Shown piece after piece: positions 46,100-56,111 of a stretch of DNA of 64,000 nt (position 1 is the stretch's first letter; every line of letters starts with the position of its first letter). A program made the translations under genes and the position numbers. Under the pieces are notes generated by a model that worked only from the letters and a program-made list of their open reading frames with translations, searched no databases and was not told the origin of the DNA. The DNA lies in assembly GCF_017875835.1 (NCBI RefSeq), contig NZ_JAGING010000001.1, positions 1,798,001 to 1,862,000 on the forward strand, in the 5' to 3' direction. This stretch comes from Psychrobacter sp. PL19. Lineage in GTDB: Bacteria > Pseudomonadota > Gammaproteobacteria > Pseudomonadales > Moraxellaceae.

Positions 46100-48880
46100 T
46101 TAACCCGTATTGCGCAGACCTGCTGCCAAGGCATTGATACTACGGATTAATGGATCTTCAACGTCAAGATCACCATGCTTATCATCGCCTGTCATGTCTT
46201 GTTGTCTGGCACGTTTTAATAGCTCGATTTGTATATAGTTAATCGGGTCTAAATAAGCATCTCGCCATTGTAGGGAAGCAGCAAGATTTTGCTGGCTAGA
46301 CAATAAAGACTGCTGATCAAGCAAAGAGTTTAAGCCTGAATAAGTCAGTTGGTGCTCATCGGTTACCGCTGTCATAATCTGGTCACGTAATGTGTCGTCG
46401 TCACACAATTGGCTATAGGCATGAGCAATACTCATCTCAGATTTGGTAAAGGCCATTTCGATATTGCTAATAAACACACTGAAAAACGGCCAGCAGTCAT
46501 TCATTTCCTTCATCAATTCTTCGTCTTCTTTAACGCTGTGTAACGCACTGCCGACACCATACCAAGCAGGCAGGGTAAAGCGGGCTAACGACCAGCCAAA
46601 TACCCAAGGAATCGCCCGTAAGGTAGATTTGCTTGGTAAGCCTTTTTTACGATGCGCTGGGCGTGAACCAATATTTAATAAGGAAATTTCTGCCACTGGG
46701 GTCGCTTGTGAATAGAACTTATAAAACCCTTCAGTGTGGTCAGTAAGTTCGCGATAGCGATGCTCACCGGCATCAGCTAAACGAGCAAACAGCGCTTCAT
46801 AACTTGGCAGCTCAGGCGGTTGTATCACAAATCTTGAGGAGCAGGCTTTAAGGGTGCCGGTGATGCCCATAGTGAGCTCAAACACAGCGGTATCAGTATT
46901 GGCATATTTGGCATAAAGCACTTCGCCTTGTTCGGTCACTTTAATCTGTCCGTGCAAGGTACCCGCTGGTTGCGCGGCAATCGCCTTATGGGTTGACCCG
47001 CCACCCCGACTCACTGATCCACCACGGCCATGAAACAATCGGGTTTTGATGCCATATTCTTCAGCGATATGATTGATGGTCTGCTGTGCACTATAAAGCT
47101 GCCATGCAGAGGTAATAATACCGCCATCTTTGGATGAATCTGAATAACCCAGCATGATTTCTTGCGTATTATCCGAGTGTTGTAGCAGGCCGCGATAAAG
47201 TGGGTTGTCCAAAACGGCAGGTAAGATCTTGTCGATATTTTTAAGGTCTTCAATGGTTTCAAACAAGGGTGCTACTGGCAAGTCAGCAGACAATTGACCT
47301 TGATCATTAATTTTACATAAACCTGCAAAGCGCATTAATAGCAATACTTCTAATATTTGACTGGCGTTATTGGTCATCGAAATAACATAACTACCAAAAG
47401 TATCTTGCCCAACCAGTTTACGCAAGGTCGCTACCGAGTTCATCAAGGCCAATTGTTCACGGGTTTTATCGGTTAAGTTGTCGGTATAAATGAGTGGTGT
47501 ACCGGGCTTTTCAAGCAAGCGCGTGAGCCATTCTCGGCGCTCTATTTCATTAAGCGTTTGATAATCTGGTAAATTAGAAGCGCTGGCAAAAATATCGGCA
47601 ATGACGTCACTATGATAAGACGACTCTTGGCGAATATCGAGCGCGGCCAAATGGAAACCACAGGTTTTTACCAGACGAATCGTATCCAGCAATAAGCCTT
47701 CTGCATGTGCCGTGTCATGAGTATTCACACTTTGACGGATAATGCGTAAGTCTGCTAATAACGCTTGTGGGTTGGGATAAGCATCTGTTTTAGCCTCGCT
47801 ATCATTACCCTTGCTCTGAATAAAATTATTAGTAGCTTTGACTTTATTTAGGATTAAAGAAAGTAACCTACGATAAGGCTCATTGCCATAGTCATTGAGA
47901 TTATAATTAAACACCCGCTGATCGAGCTCACCATAACTCCTAATTTTTGCATATACTTCGGGTGCGACATCAACCGTCGTATCGCTATGAATAAGCTGGC
48001 GACGCAACTTTTTGAGCAGTACTTGATAATGACGTAGCACAGTATCAGCATGCATTAATACGGCAAGTTCTGTGGTCTCAAAAGTCACAAATGGATTGCC
48101 ATCTCTATCGCCACCTATCCAAGAGCCAAAACTCATAAATGCCGGTAAGGGATAATCTATTAACTCGGGGTAAATCTCGACAATAGCATCTTTAATATTA
48201 CGATAGACCTTCGGAATGGCATCAAATAAACTGGCGTTAAAATAGTGCAGACCATTATTTATCTCATCATAGACTAGAGGTTTACGGGTCCGTACTTCAT
48301 CAGAGGACCATAATAAATCAATCGTTTGCGCGGTTTGTTCTTTGGCTTGCTCATAAGAGAAACTGTTTTCTGAAAGGTTATTTAAGGCATCATTATGAAT
48401 AAATAGACTCTGTAAGATATTCATGGTCGTACGGCGGCGCGCTTCAGTGGGATGTGCGGTAAATACCGGCGTAAATTTTAACTGATCAATAAGCTCTTGC
48501 ATTTGAACCGGCTCAATTTTACGTTCACGACACTCAAGTAGCGTACGACGAAACGATCCCTCCCAACTCTGTTCTGTTTGCATACTTAGGACACGGCGCT
48601 GATCACGTAAGTAATTTTCTTCACTTAAATTTGCGAGGAAAAAATAAATAGAAAAGCTGCGTATAACATTCTTTAATGCTTGATTGTCTAAAGAGGCTAT
48701 GAAGTCGATGAGTTGCTGCTTATGGGCTTCATTAGGCTCACGGCGTTGTTGAATAAAACCTTTGCGCAGTTTTTCAATCGTATGTACCGTTTGTTCACCA
48801 GACTGGCGAGAAATCGCTTCGCCTAGGAATGACCCTAATAAGCTGATGCGTTCACGTAATACGTCGTTATCTATAGCCAT
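46100..48880 (-). CDS. ppc: Phosphoenolpyruvate carboxylase
   Basis: The 926-residue protein contains the catalytic VFTAHPTEARRRT (His about 140), SWIGGDRDGNPFVT (about 252), LGYSDSSKDGGIITSAW (about 575), the glycine loop FHGRGGSVSRGGG (about 619) and the invariant C-terminus LAAGLRNTG. It carboxylates PEP to oxaloacetate, refilling the TCA cycle. Full length. The ATG at 48880 has AGGAGCTC-type SD upstream. Monocistronic. Confidence 0.97.
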   Translation of the reverse strand: MAIDNDVLRERISLLGSFLGEAISRQSGEQTVHTIEKLRKGFIQQRREPNEAHKQQLIDFIASLDNQALKNVIRSFSIYFFLANLSEENYLRDQRRVLSMQTEQSWEGSFRRTLLECRERKIEPVQMQELIDQLKFTPVFTAHPTEARRRTTMNILQSLFIHNDALNNLSENSFSYEQAKEQTAQTIDLLWSSDEVRTRKPLVYDEINNGLHYFNASLFDAIPKVYRNIKDAIVEIYPELIDYPLPAFMSFGSWIGGDRDGNPFVTFETTELAVLMHADTVLRHYQVLLKKLRRQLIHSDTTVDVAPEVYAKIRSYGELDQRVFNYNLNDYGNEPYRRLLSLILNKVKATNNFIQSKGNDSEAKTDAYPNPQALLADLRIIRQSVNTHDTAHAEGLLLDTIRLVKTCGFHLAALDIRQESSYHSDVIADIFASASNLPDYQTLNEIERREWLTRLLEKPGTPLIYTDNLTDKTREQLALMNSVATLRKLVGQDTFGSYVISMTNNASQILEVLLLMRFAGLCKINDQGQLSADLPVAPLFETIEDLKNIDKILPAVLDNPLYRGLLQHSDNTQEIMLGYSDSSKDGGIITSAWQLYSAQQTINHIAEEYGIKTRLFHGRGGSVSRGGGSTHKAIAAQPAGTLHGQIKVTEQGEVLYAKYANTDTAVFELTMGITGTLKACSSRFVIQPPELPSYEALFARLADAGEHRYRELTDHTEGFYKFYSQATPVAEISLLNIGSRPAHRKKGLPSKSTLRAIPWVFGWSLARFTLPAWYGVGSALHSVKEDEELMKEMNDCWPFFSVFISNIEMAFTKSEMSIAHAYSQLCDDDTLRDQIMTAVTDEHQLTYSGLNSLLDQQSLLSSQQNLAASLQWRDAYLDPINYIQIELLKRARQQDMTGDDKHGDLDVEDPLIRSINALAAGLRNTG

Positions 48881-49045
48881 CCTTGAGCTCCTGATTAACT
48901 TAACTGAAAAATAGTCGTGCCAATTTAGAATAGTATATCTACAATTATTTGCAACAAAATTTTGGCGGTCTCTTAGATTAACACATGAAGTACAATCTCA
49001 AAGAGTAGGTAAAAAAAAGGCCTAGGTGCACTAGCATCAAACCTA

Positions 49046-49500
49046 TAGTAAAAGAAACCACAATCCGCTACAGTGAATAATATGGCCCATTAAAAAGATT
49101 ACCGACAAATGATACTCAGCAAACTTGAAGGAGGTGATAGCGTTCGGCAACTTGCAGAAGAGCATCAAATCAGCACCAACATTATTCAGCGTTGGAAAAC
49201 ATATCCTGAGCGTAAGAAACGCAAATCTATTCCTACTGAAATCAATGACGACAAGCTTAGAGCGGACGTAGAGGCTTATCCTGATGACTATCAGTATGAA
49301 CGAGCTCGTTGTTTTAACGGCATTCAAAGAGGCATTGGCATCGCCTTGAAATGAATCGGTATTACTCAAAAAAAAGAGCTTAACTCACCCAAAGGCGGAT
49401 GAAGAGAAACGTTTACTCTTTGCTGAGCAATTAAAACAATTTGAGCGTGACGATAGACTCATCATTTATCTTGACGAAAGTAGCTTTAAGTCTCATGGCT
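49046..49500 (+). mobile_element. IS630-family remnant (truncated)
   Basis: It starts with a TATAGTAAAAG end like other IS630 ends. A frame at 49109-49354 carries the HTH domain (SVRQLAEEHQISTNIIQRWK, DDYQYERA). After an in-frame TGA the sequence continues, with a phase change at an A8 run, as SLTHPKADEEK and IIYLDESSFKSHG, the first DDE Asp region, and is then cut off at about 49500. It is diverged from the element at 4327, so it is an old, dead copy. Confidence 0.8.
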
Positions 49501-49875
49501 GTATGGTGATTTATAACTGCTTTCACTATAGAGACTCATGTGGTTAAGTCTACTATGAACACCCGCCATTTGTTCCGGACGCCACTGTAACTTGAGCTCA
49601 GCAACTATCCAGTCCAAGACGTTTGAGATAATAGTGAAGGCGTTGTTTGCATGCCTCGTTTTGGCCTTATCGTCTGTACGCTTTGCTTGGTAGTCACGCA
49701 GGCTTATATTATGCCTGGTCTCTTTTGATATGATGCTAGGACTTTGATTTAATTCGTCTACTATAAATCTAATGCTGTGCTTTGCCTTTTTAAGAGCATA
49801 GATCTGATATCGTCCCCCTAGGCTTATATGTATATAGTTCATGAGTGCAATCGCACTTTGGCGGTGAAATTGCAC
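49486..49875 (-). pseudogene. IS30-family transposase, N-terminal fragment
   Basis: The segment ISLGGRYQIYALKKAKHSIRFIVDELNQSPSIISKETRHN matches the N-terminal HTH of IS30 transposases, followed by a LKLQWRPEQMAG segment. The catalytic domain is missing and the frame runs straight into the IS630 remnant at 49500. Substitutions at conserved positions (GG for EE, KETRH for RELRR) show decay. Confidence 0.8.
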
Positions 49876-49933
49876 TTCATACGTTAATTTAAGGATTGAA
49901 AATATAAAATTTAGTATTCAACTACATATTTAC

Positions 49934-51778
49934 TTAAAATGCGCCGCTAAGTCCGACAAACACACTGGTTGAGTCGTCATCATCACCTTGCGAATGGGTG
50001 ATACCTGCATTGGCATTAAGTAGACCAAAGTTACGAGACAAGCCAAGGGTCATCGCAAAATTATCATCGTCAGTTTCGATAGTAGGAGTGTCAAAGCTAA
50101 TGTTTTGCACGGTGTTTAAACGCGCTGAAACCGCATCACAATCATCACTTAAGCGCTTTTGATAGTGTACATCGCCAAAAATATTGAGGTTGTCAGCTAA
50201 GGTATGCTGTGCTTTTACGCCAAACTTACCATAAGTAGTGGTATATTTTTGTTCATCGAACTGCATGGCGATACCGGACATCTCTTGTTCTTCTAAGGCA
50301 TCTATTTTGACGCGGTTTACCGTAGCGCCAAGATAAGGCGTGATGTTGATACTGCTTATTTGCATCGGATAGCCCGCTTGCAAGCTGGCATAGTAGCGCT
50401 TGCCATCAGCATCTGAGTCAAAGTTCTGTCTATTACCACCAAGGTTAACCGTACGAGTTACATCAACATCCATAGAGCCAAAGCCGATAGCACCGTTAAG
50501 CTGTACACCGCCGAATTGTTCGAGAGTATTAGTATGATAAATCCCAAAACCAATCTCATCAATGCCGATATCGCTAAGACCTGAAGAGACGTTTGAATTG
50601 TCAAAATCCTTGCGAGTAATATTGCCGTAGAGACCAGTGACCGCATTTGCTAAGTTGGCATGCGCAAAGTCTACCCCTACCAATAGTTGTGCATTGCCGT
50701 CACTCTCAAAACCTGCAATATCTTGGTTTTCAACTTCGCCTGTGGCCCATACTGTACGCGCCGCTCTTTGCTCGCTGCTTTGCAATTGATTGACGTGTGA
50801 TTGCAAACGCTCATTGGTCGCCAGGCCTACTTTGGTGGCGATATGTGGCAACACGCCAATTTGACTTGGCGCAGTCACGACCGCATTGGCATAGTCAGCA
50901 ATCAGTTGATGTGTACGACCTGTAGGATGGATACCATCGGCAAAAACATACGTTTCATTAGCATCTGAGATATCACTATCACCTGAGTCAACAAGGTCAT
51001 CGCGCCCACAAGTCAATGAGCTATCCGTTTCGCAAGCTCTATCGGTAACATTGGTAAAGCCAAAAGCTGAAGGGTTGGCAACGATTTGTTGTAATAAGCT
51101 AAAGGTATCTAGCGGTATGATATTAGCGCCAGTAGATGCCACGCTGCTAAGCATTGCTTGGTTATATTGATTAGTAATAAAAGTCAGATCCTGTTGAGCA
51201 GCAGATCCAGCAGCAATAGCATCTGGAGTTAAACCAAAATCTGGAATATTAGGCACTAAGATATAGTTTGCGCCATTATTTTTGAGCGCTTGAACCGTCT
51301 CAACTTGACTAGCTACTGCTGCATCTCTAGCCTCAGATCCTTCCCTTATGTCGTTTGCACCTGCCCATACTACATATAGTCCATTAGGGTCTACGCGATT
51401 GTTAGCCAAGTAACCATTAACTCGACTGTTTGCAGAAAGAATAGTACTACTGACATCTACGCCAGCTCTTGCACCGCCAATAGCATAGTTATTGCCGGTT
51501 TCAGCACCACCGAGAGTATTGGCAACAGAAGTAGTACCGAGTTGCTCAGCAAATGACGTCGCCCATGTATTGTCAGGGTTAGTAGTGAATTGAGCGCCAC
51601 CTGGAATAATTGGACTAAAATAGCCACCATCGGTCAGGCTATCACCAAAGAATGTGACACTGCTATACTCGCTAGCATGAGCAACACCAGCGATAGATAG
51701 GCTGATGGCAAGCATGCTTTTGGTTAGGGTTTTGAGAGTGGTATGGCTAGTGATAGATCGAGCGATATTACGATGCAT
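49934..51778 (-). CDS. estA: GDSL-type autotransporter esterase/lipase (EstA-like)
   Basis: A signal peptide (about 1-36, ending AHA) precedes an SGNH/GDSL passenger: VTFFGDSLTDGG (Ser47), YAIGGARAG, VWAGANDIREG (block III Asn) and DGIHPTGRTHQLIADY (Asp/His). The C-terminal ~280 residues form an autotransporter beta-barrel ending in Phe (LSGAF). It is a surface-anchored esterase acting on lipids or short-chain esters, known from Pseudomonas and cold-adapted Psychrobacter. It is full length at 614 residues and monocistronic. Confidence 0.93.
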   Translation of the reverse strand: MHRNIARSITSHTTLKTLTKSMLAISLSIAGVAHASEYSSVTFFGDSLTDGGYFSPIIPGGAQFTTNPDNTWATSFAEQLGTTSVANTLGGAETGNNYAIGGARAGVDVSSTILSANSRVNGYLANNRVDPNGLYVVWAGANDIREGSEARDAAVASQVETVQALKNNGANYILVPNIPDFGLTPDAIAAGSAAQQDLTFITNQYNQAMLSSVASTGANIIPLDTFSLLQQIVANPSAFGFTNVTDRACETDSSLTCGRDDLVDSGDSDISDANETYVFADGIHPTGRTHQLIADYANAVVTAPSQIGVLPHIATKVGLATNERLQSHVNQLQSSEQRAARTVWATGEVENQDIAGFESDGNAQLLVGVDFAHANLANAVTGLYGNITRKDFDNSNVSSGLSDIGIDEIGFGIYHTNTLEQFGGVQLNGAIGFGSMDVDVTRTVNLGGNRQNFDSDADGKRYYASLQAGYPMQISSINITPYLGATVNRVKIDALEEQEMSGIAMQFDEQKYTTTYGKFGVKAQHTLADNLNIFGDVHYQKRLSDDCDAVSARLNTVQNISFDTPTIETDDDNFAMTLGLSRNFGLLNANAGITHSQGDDDDSTSVFVGLSGAF

Positions 51779-52164
51779 AGCGACTTCCTTGTCGTGAATG
51801 TAGCAGGTTTATTAAGGAATTGTAACTGCTTTTAAAAAAACTGGCAATCTATTTAACTGCCAAGCCGAATATAAGTTGGATGAGAGTTGAGCTGGGTTAA
51901 TACATAATATATCTCGTCCATAAGTCGTCGCTAACCCTCGAAACTCCGTTAGTGGAGGCCAACGGAATAGCACTTTTTTAAGAGGTTTAATAAAAATTGC
52001 TATGCAGTTATATTTGAGTTGGTAAGAGTGATATATGCTGAAGAAACGTTAGAAATAAATCTGGTAAGCTAAGCGCTATCAATAGTAATCCAAATCCGGA
52101 TGCTCACCCAGCTACCCAGGAAAAATATCTTCCCGTACTATAAAAACTGACTGCATAAGTATAT
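51779..52164. other. Intergenic region estA/exoX
   Basis: These 386 bases contain the estA upstream region and the sequence after exoX. A weak hairpin (TCCGTT/AACGGA near 51950-51975) is the only structure noted. Confidence 0.35.
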
Positions 52165-52881
52165 TTACACCGACTCTAATACTTGCTGGCAAGCTTGAGC
52201 TAAATAAGGATCAACATTATCCTGTTTGAGCAACCATTTAAGATAGCCTGCACCATCAGCATTAGTCGCTAGATCTGCAATAGCGACACCCTTATGTTTA
52301 CCAAAACTCAAATGTGTAGGTATGCGTGCCATTTGGCTAAATTCATATAAGCTATCTACATCAGTTATGGCATGACCTTGACTATTAGCCAAGTCAATCA
52401 GACTACCAAGCACCAGCTGAGTGAAGTAAATATCAGCGATAGCTGTATGCGCATTCCTTGCTTGATTATGCGCGACATCTCGGTGGAAGTAATAGAGTAG
52501 AGCGACTAACTTATGGCTATCAAGTGTCGGCAGAAGATGGGCAGCCATTGCAAAAGTGCATATCAACTTAGGTGTGTGAGTCACGCCAGCATTTTTTAGG
52601 ACCTGCACATCAAAATCAATGTTGTGGCCAACTAAATACTCAACACTACTGGGTAATTTAAAATCTGTATGAGGGGGCGCATCCGCAATATTCTCATCAC
52701 ATATATGCGATGTTGCCATAGACCCTAAAGTAATTTCTTTAAGCGGATTAAAACGCTTAGCTCTCGGATCCTGCAAGACAGCTACCTTGCCACCGTTTAT
52801 CGCAACAATAGAGTAGGCCGCTTCCGTCATGTGCGGTTCAATTAGTCCTGTCGTTTCTGTGTCCAGTATATAAGTACTCAT
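52165..52881 (-). CDS. exoX: Exonuclease ExoX-like (DnaQ family 3'-5' exonuclease)
   Basis: The DEDDh exonuclease motifs are present: ILDTETTGL (motif I, 5-13), LVGHNIDFDVQVL (motif II, about 84) and HTAIADIYFTQLVL (motif III, His about 144). A C-terminal domain with LSFGKHKGVAIADLATNADGAGYLKWLL (about 191-218) is the same accessory segment found in E. coli ExoX. ExoX degrades 3' ends in mismatch repair and recombination. Length 238 residues. Confidence 0.88.
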   Translation of the reverse strand: MSTYILDTETTGLIEPHMTEAAYSIVAINGGKVAVLQDPRAKRFNPLKEITLGSMATSHICDENIADAPPHTDFKLPSSVEYLVGHNIDFDVQVLKNAGVTHTPKLICTFAMAAHLLPTLDSHKLVALLYYFHRDVAHNQARNAHTAIADIYFTQLVLGSLIDLANSQGHAITDVDSLYEFSQMARIPTHLSFGKHKGVAIADLATNADGAGYLKWLLKQDNVDPYLAQACQQVLESV

Positions 52882-53121
52882 AATTAGCCTTGGTCGCTTT
52901 GACTTGTTATAGGTTTTGGTTTGTTATAGGTTTAATGGTTTATTAAGTAAGTCGTCAAAATTGCCGCTATCCAATCTGCTTTCACACCATAAAATTATTA
53001 ACATGAATTTTATTCATCTTTAATTTAAGTTAAGTCGTTTTTATTCATGTATTGGTTCAGGTATGATTTATCACATACAGAAATTTGGTTTTATCTCGGA
53101 TAATTAGGGTAGCAGATCACC

Positions 53122-54114
53122 ATGAGTAAAGAATTCACCTGTTCAATTAAGCGCATTCGTTTTGATGAAAACTATCATCCTGCAGACAGCACACGTCTTA
53201 CGACTAACTTTGCAAATTTGGCTCGTGGCGAGCATCGTCAAGAAAACTTACGCAAAACCTTAAGAATGATAAACAATCGTTTTAACGCGTTGGCGCATTG
53301 GGACAACCCGACAGCAGACCGTTATTCTGTCGAAGTGGACATCATTTCTGCAGGTATGGACATTGAAGGCAATGGTAATACGTTCCCGGTAATTGAGACG
53401 TTGAAAACAACGATTGTTGACCATAAATATAATACCCGTATTGACGGTATGATTGGCAACAGTTTCTCGTCTTATGTGCGCGATTATGACTTTAGCATAT
53501 TACTATCAGAACATAGCAATAAAAACTTAGCATCACCAACGCCAGAGCATTTTGGTGATTTACATGGTAAATTGTTTCAATACTTATTGAACTCAGACGC
53601 ATACAAAGCCAACTTTAATAAAAAACCAGTGATTTGTATCAGTGTTTCAACCAGTAAAACCTATCATCGTACCACCAATCAACATCCTATCTTAGGGGTT
53701 GAATACAAACAAGATGACTATTCATTAACCGATGACTATTTTCACAAAATGGGCTTAACCGTTCGTTACTTCATGGCCGCAAATAGTGCTGCGCCCTTAG
53801 CGTTTTATTTTGCGGGCGATTTGCTGAGTGATTATACTGATCTTGAGCTGATCAGTGCTATTAGTACTATGGAAACTTTCCAAAAAATCTACCGGCCTGA
53901 AATTTACAATGCCAATTCTACAGCAGGTCAAGTGTATCAACCCAGCTTGAAGTACCAAGATTATTCACTGACTCAAATTGTGTATGATCGTGCCGAGCGC
54001 GGTCAGATGGCGGTGACTCAAGGTAAATTTACTGAAGAACAGTTTATCAAGCCCTACCAAGCCATTCTTGAGGAATGGGCTGCAAACTACACTGTCAAAA
54101 AACACGCCGCCTAA
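53122..54114 (+). CDS. mesX: DUF1852 protein MesX (partner of methionine synthase MesD)
   Basis: The 330-residue protein is of the DUF1852 family (IKRIRFDENYHPADSTRLTTNFANLARG; SVEVDIISAGMDIEGNG; NSFSSYVRDYDFSILLSEHSN). DUF1852 proteins sit beside a short MetE-like synthase and have been named MesX. In Acinetobacter MesX is reported as required with oxygen for MesD activity. Here mesD follows by 54 bases, with a flavin reductase after it. The biochemical role of MesX is not settled; a flavin-dependent step is a reasonable inference from the neighbour. RBS is weak; ATG at 53122. Confidence 0.85.
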   Translation: MSKEFTCSIKRIRFDENYHPADSTRLTTNFANLARGEHRQENLRKTLRMINNRFNALAHWDNPTADRYSVEVDIISAGMDIEGNGNTFPVIETLKTTIVDHKYNTRIDGMIGNSFSSYVRDYDFSILLSEHSNKNLASPTPEHFGDLHGKLFQYLLNSDAYKANFNKKPVICISVSTSKTYHRTTNQHPILGVEYKQDDYSLTDDYFHKMGLTVRYFMAANSAAPLAFYFAGDLLSDYTDLELISAISTMETFQKIYRPEIYNANSTAGQVYQPSLKYQDYSLTQIVYDRAERGQMAVTQGKFTEEQFIKPYQAILEEWAANYTVKKHAA

Positions 54115-54168
54115 CTGTCCTCAATATAAAAATAAAACATAAAACCAAAATATAAAAGATGAATCAAC

Positions 54169-55227
54169 ATGACAACATTATTACCGACACCATTACTGAA
54201 ACCAACATTATTACCGACATCAACTGCTGGCAGCTTACCGAAACCTTCTTGGCTGGCAGAGCCGGAGACCATTTGGTCACCTTGGAGATTAGAAGGCGAG
54301 CAATTGATTGAAGGCAAACAAGATGCTCTACGTTTGTCATTGCAGGAACAAGTGCATGCAGGTCTCGATATTGTCAGTGATGGCGAGCAGACCCGTCAGC
54401 ATTTTGTGACCACCTTCATTGAGCATCTTGATGGCGTAGATTTTGAGAAACGCAAGACCGTAAAAATTCGTGATCGCTATGATGCCAGTGTGCCGTCAGT
54501 GGTTGGTGCGGTGAGCCGTCAAAAGCCTGTGTTTGTTGAAGAGGCTACCTTTTTACGTCAGCAAACCAAACAGCCTATCAAATGGGCACTACCAGGCCCG
54601 ATGACGATGATTGATACGCTATATGATGGTCATTATAAAAGCCGTGAAAAATTGGCTTGGGAATTTGCTATCATACTCAATCAAGAAGCGAGAGAACTAG
54701 AAGCGGCTGGTGTTGATATTATCCAATTCGATGAACCGGCTTTTAATGTGTTCTTTGATGACGTGAACGACTGGGGTATTGCCACTTTAGAGCGTGCCAT
54801 CGAAGGTTTAAAATGTGAAACGGCGGTCCATATTTGCTACGGCTATGGCATCAAGGCCAACACCGATTGGAAAAAGTCACTGGGTTCAGAGTGGCGCCAA
54901 TATGAAAAAGCGTTTCCTAAACTGCAACAATCTAAGATTGATATTATCTCACTTGAATGTCAAAACTCACATGTGCCCATGGATTTGCTTGAATTGATTC
55001 GCGGTAAAAAAGTAATGGTCGGTGCCATTGATGTGGCAAACAATGATATCGAGACCCCTGAAGAAGTGGCAAATACACTACGCAAAGCACTGCAATTTGT
55101 TGATGCTGACAAGCTCTATCCTTCGACCAACTGTGGCATGGCACCTTTGTCTCGCCAAGTTGCACGAGGCAAGTTGAGTGCTTTAAGTGCAGGCGCCCAA
55201 ATCGTTCGTAAAGAATTGACTGCCTAG
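54169..55227 (+). CDS. mesD: Folate-independent methionine synthase MesD (MetE C-terminal-like)
   Basis: The 352-residue protein corresponds only to the catalytic C-terminal barrel of cobalamin-independent methionine synthase: TAGSLPKP, SDGEQTRQHFVTTF, GPMTMIDTLYDGHY, DIIQFDEPAFNVF and zinc ligands in VHICYGYG (His/Cys) and PSTNCGMAPLSR (Cys). Without the MetE folate domain it must use another methyl donor; the MesD family needs MesX and oxygen. The first ~15 residues contain a duplicated stretch (see findings), so the native start may be an internal codon. Confidence 0.88.
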   Translation: MTTLLPTPLLKPTLLPTSTAGSLPKPSWLAEPETIWSPWRLEGEQLIEGKQDALRLSLQEQVHAGLDIVSDGEQTRQHFVTTFIEHLDGVDFEKRKTVKIRDRYDASVPSVVGAVSRQKPVFVEEATFLRQQTKQPIKWALPGPMTMIDTLYDGHYKSREKLAWEFAIILNQEARELEAAGVDIIQFDEPAFNVFFDDVNDWGIATLERAIEGLKCETAVHICYGYGIKANTDWKKSLGSEWRQYEKAFPKLQQSKIDIISLECQNSHVPMDLLELIRGKKVMVGAIDVANNDIETPEEVANTLRKALQFVDADKLYPSTNCGMAPLSRQVARGKLSALSAGAQIVRKELTA

Positions 55228-55365
55228 CACTTATCAATGCACTTACCGATCTCAAGAGATGTGACCGGTTACTGCGTTCGGTTTGATTGAACACATTTGA
55301 TTAGACCATCAAGTCGCCCTAGCTTCATCTAGAAACAAACGATAATCAAATTTAGGATTGCAGCA

Positions 55366-55881
55366 ATGATTAAAGATATGATTGAAGCAACTGACTTTAG
55401 AAATGCAATGTCTTTGTTAACGACCGCAGTCAATGTGGTCACCACACAAGGCACCTCTGGTGCTCATGGGTTTACGGCATCTGCGGTCTGCAGCGTCACA
55501 GATACACCGCCAACCTTGCTGGTCTGTATGAATCATACAGCTCGATCACATGCCCACTTTATTGACAATAAAATTTTAAGTGTCAATGTGCTAGGCGCAC
55601 AGCATGAACCCATATCCAATGCATTTGCATCGAAATTAGATTCAGAAGAGCGTTTTAAACACGGCTCTTGGACTGAATTAGCAACAGGTGCTCCTGTTTT
55701 AGAAGATGCGTTGGTGAGTTTTGATTGTGAGATTGAGCACGTTCAGGAAGTTGGCACGCATAGTATCTTTATGTGTCGTGTTGTCGCCATCAAGCATTCT
55801 GAACAACAGGGCGGACAAGAGGACAGTCTGGTTTATTTTAATCGTGCTTATCATCAAGTGGGTCAAGGGCAATTTGCTTAA
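55366..55881 (+). CDS. Flavin reductase (HpaC/RutF-like FMN-binding)
   Basis: The 171-residue protein has the FMN-binding split-barrel signature: FRNAMSLLTTAVNVVTTQGTSGAHGFTASAVCSVTDTPPTLLVCMNHTARSH, ILSVNVLG, and a C-terminal LVYFNRAYHQV. Such enzymes supply reduced FMN to a partner oxygenase. Position directly downstream of mesX-mesD on the same strand, before the terminator, suggests it provides reduced flavin for the oxygen-dependent methyl transfer system. Confidence 0.88.
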   Translation: MIKDMIEATDFRNAMSLLTTAVNVVTTQGTSGAHGFTASAVCSVTDTPPTLLVCMNHTARSHAHFIDNKILSVNVLGAQHEPISNAFASKLDSEERFKHGSWTELATGAPVLEDALVSFDCEIEHVQEVGTHSIFMCRVVAIKHSEQQGGQEDSLVYFNRAYHQVGQGQFA

Positions 55882-55944
55882 GTTATGAGAAGCGTTAAAA
55901 AATTGCACTGCTAGAAAATTATAAATTTTCTCTTGCACTAGGAT

Positions 55945-55970
55945 AAAGGTCTCCCAGACCTTTACTTTTT
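55945..55970 (+). terminator. Terminator after the mes operon
   Basis: The arms AAAGGTCT and AGACCTTT enclose a 3-base loop and are followed by a T-rich tract. Located 64 bases past the flavin reductase stop. Confidence 0.75.
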
Positions 55971-56111
55971 CCCAGCTCATAACTTTGCAAGGGAAATTCT
56001 TTAAATAGAATTTCCGTATACCATGGCACTTATCAAATTCTAACGTTTAACTAAAAACTAGGCTAAAAAACCAGCCTACGCCAATAAAATTAAACCAAAT
56101 TATGTAGTAAG

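Noticed and set aside
49109..49354. Functional small HTH protein
   Set aside because: It is the N-terminal part of a truncated IS630 transposase whose continuation lies in other frames.
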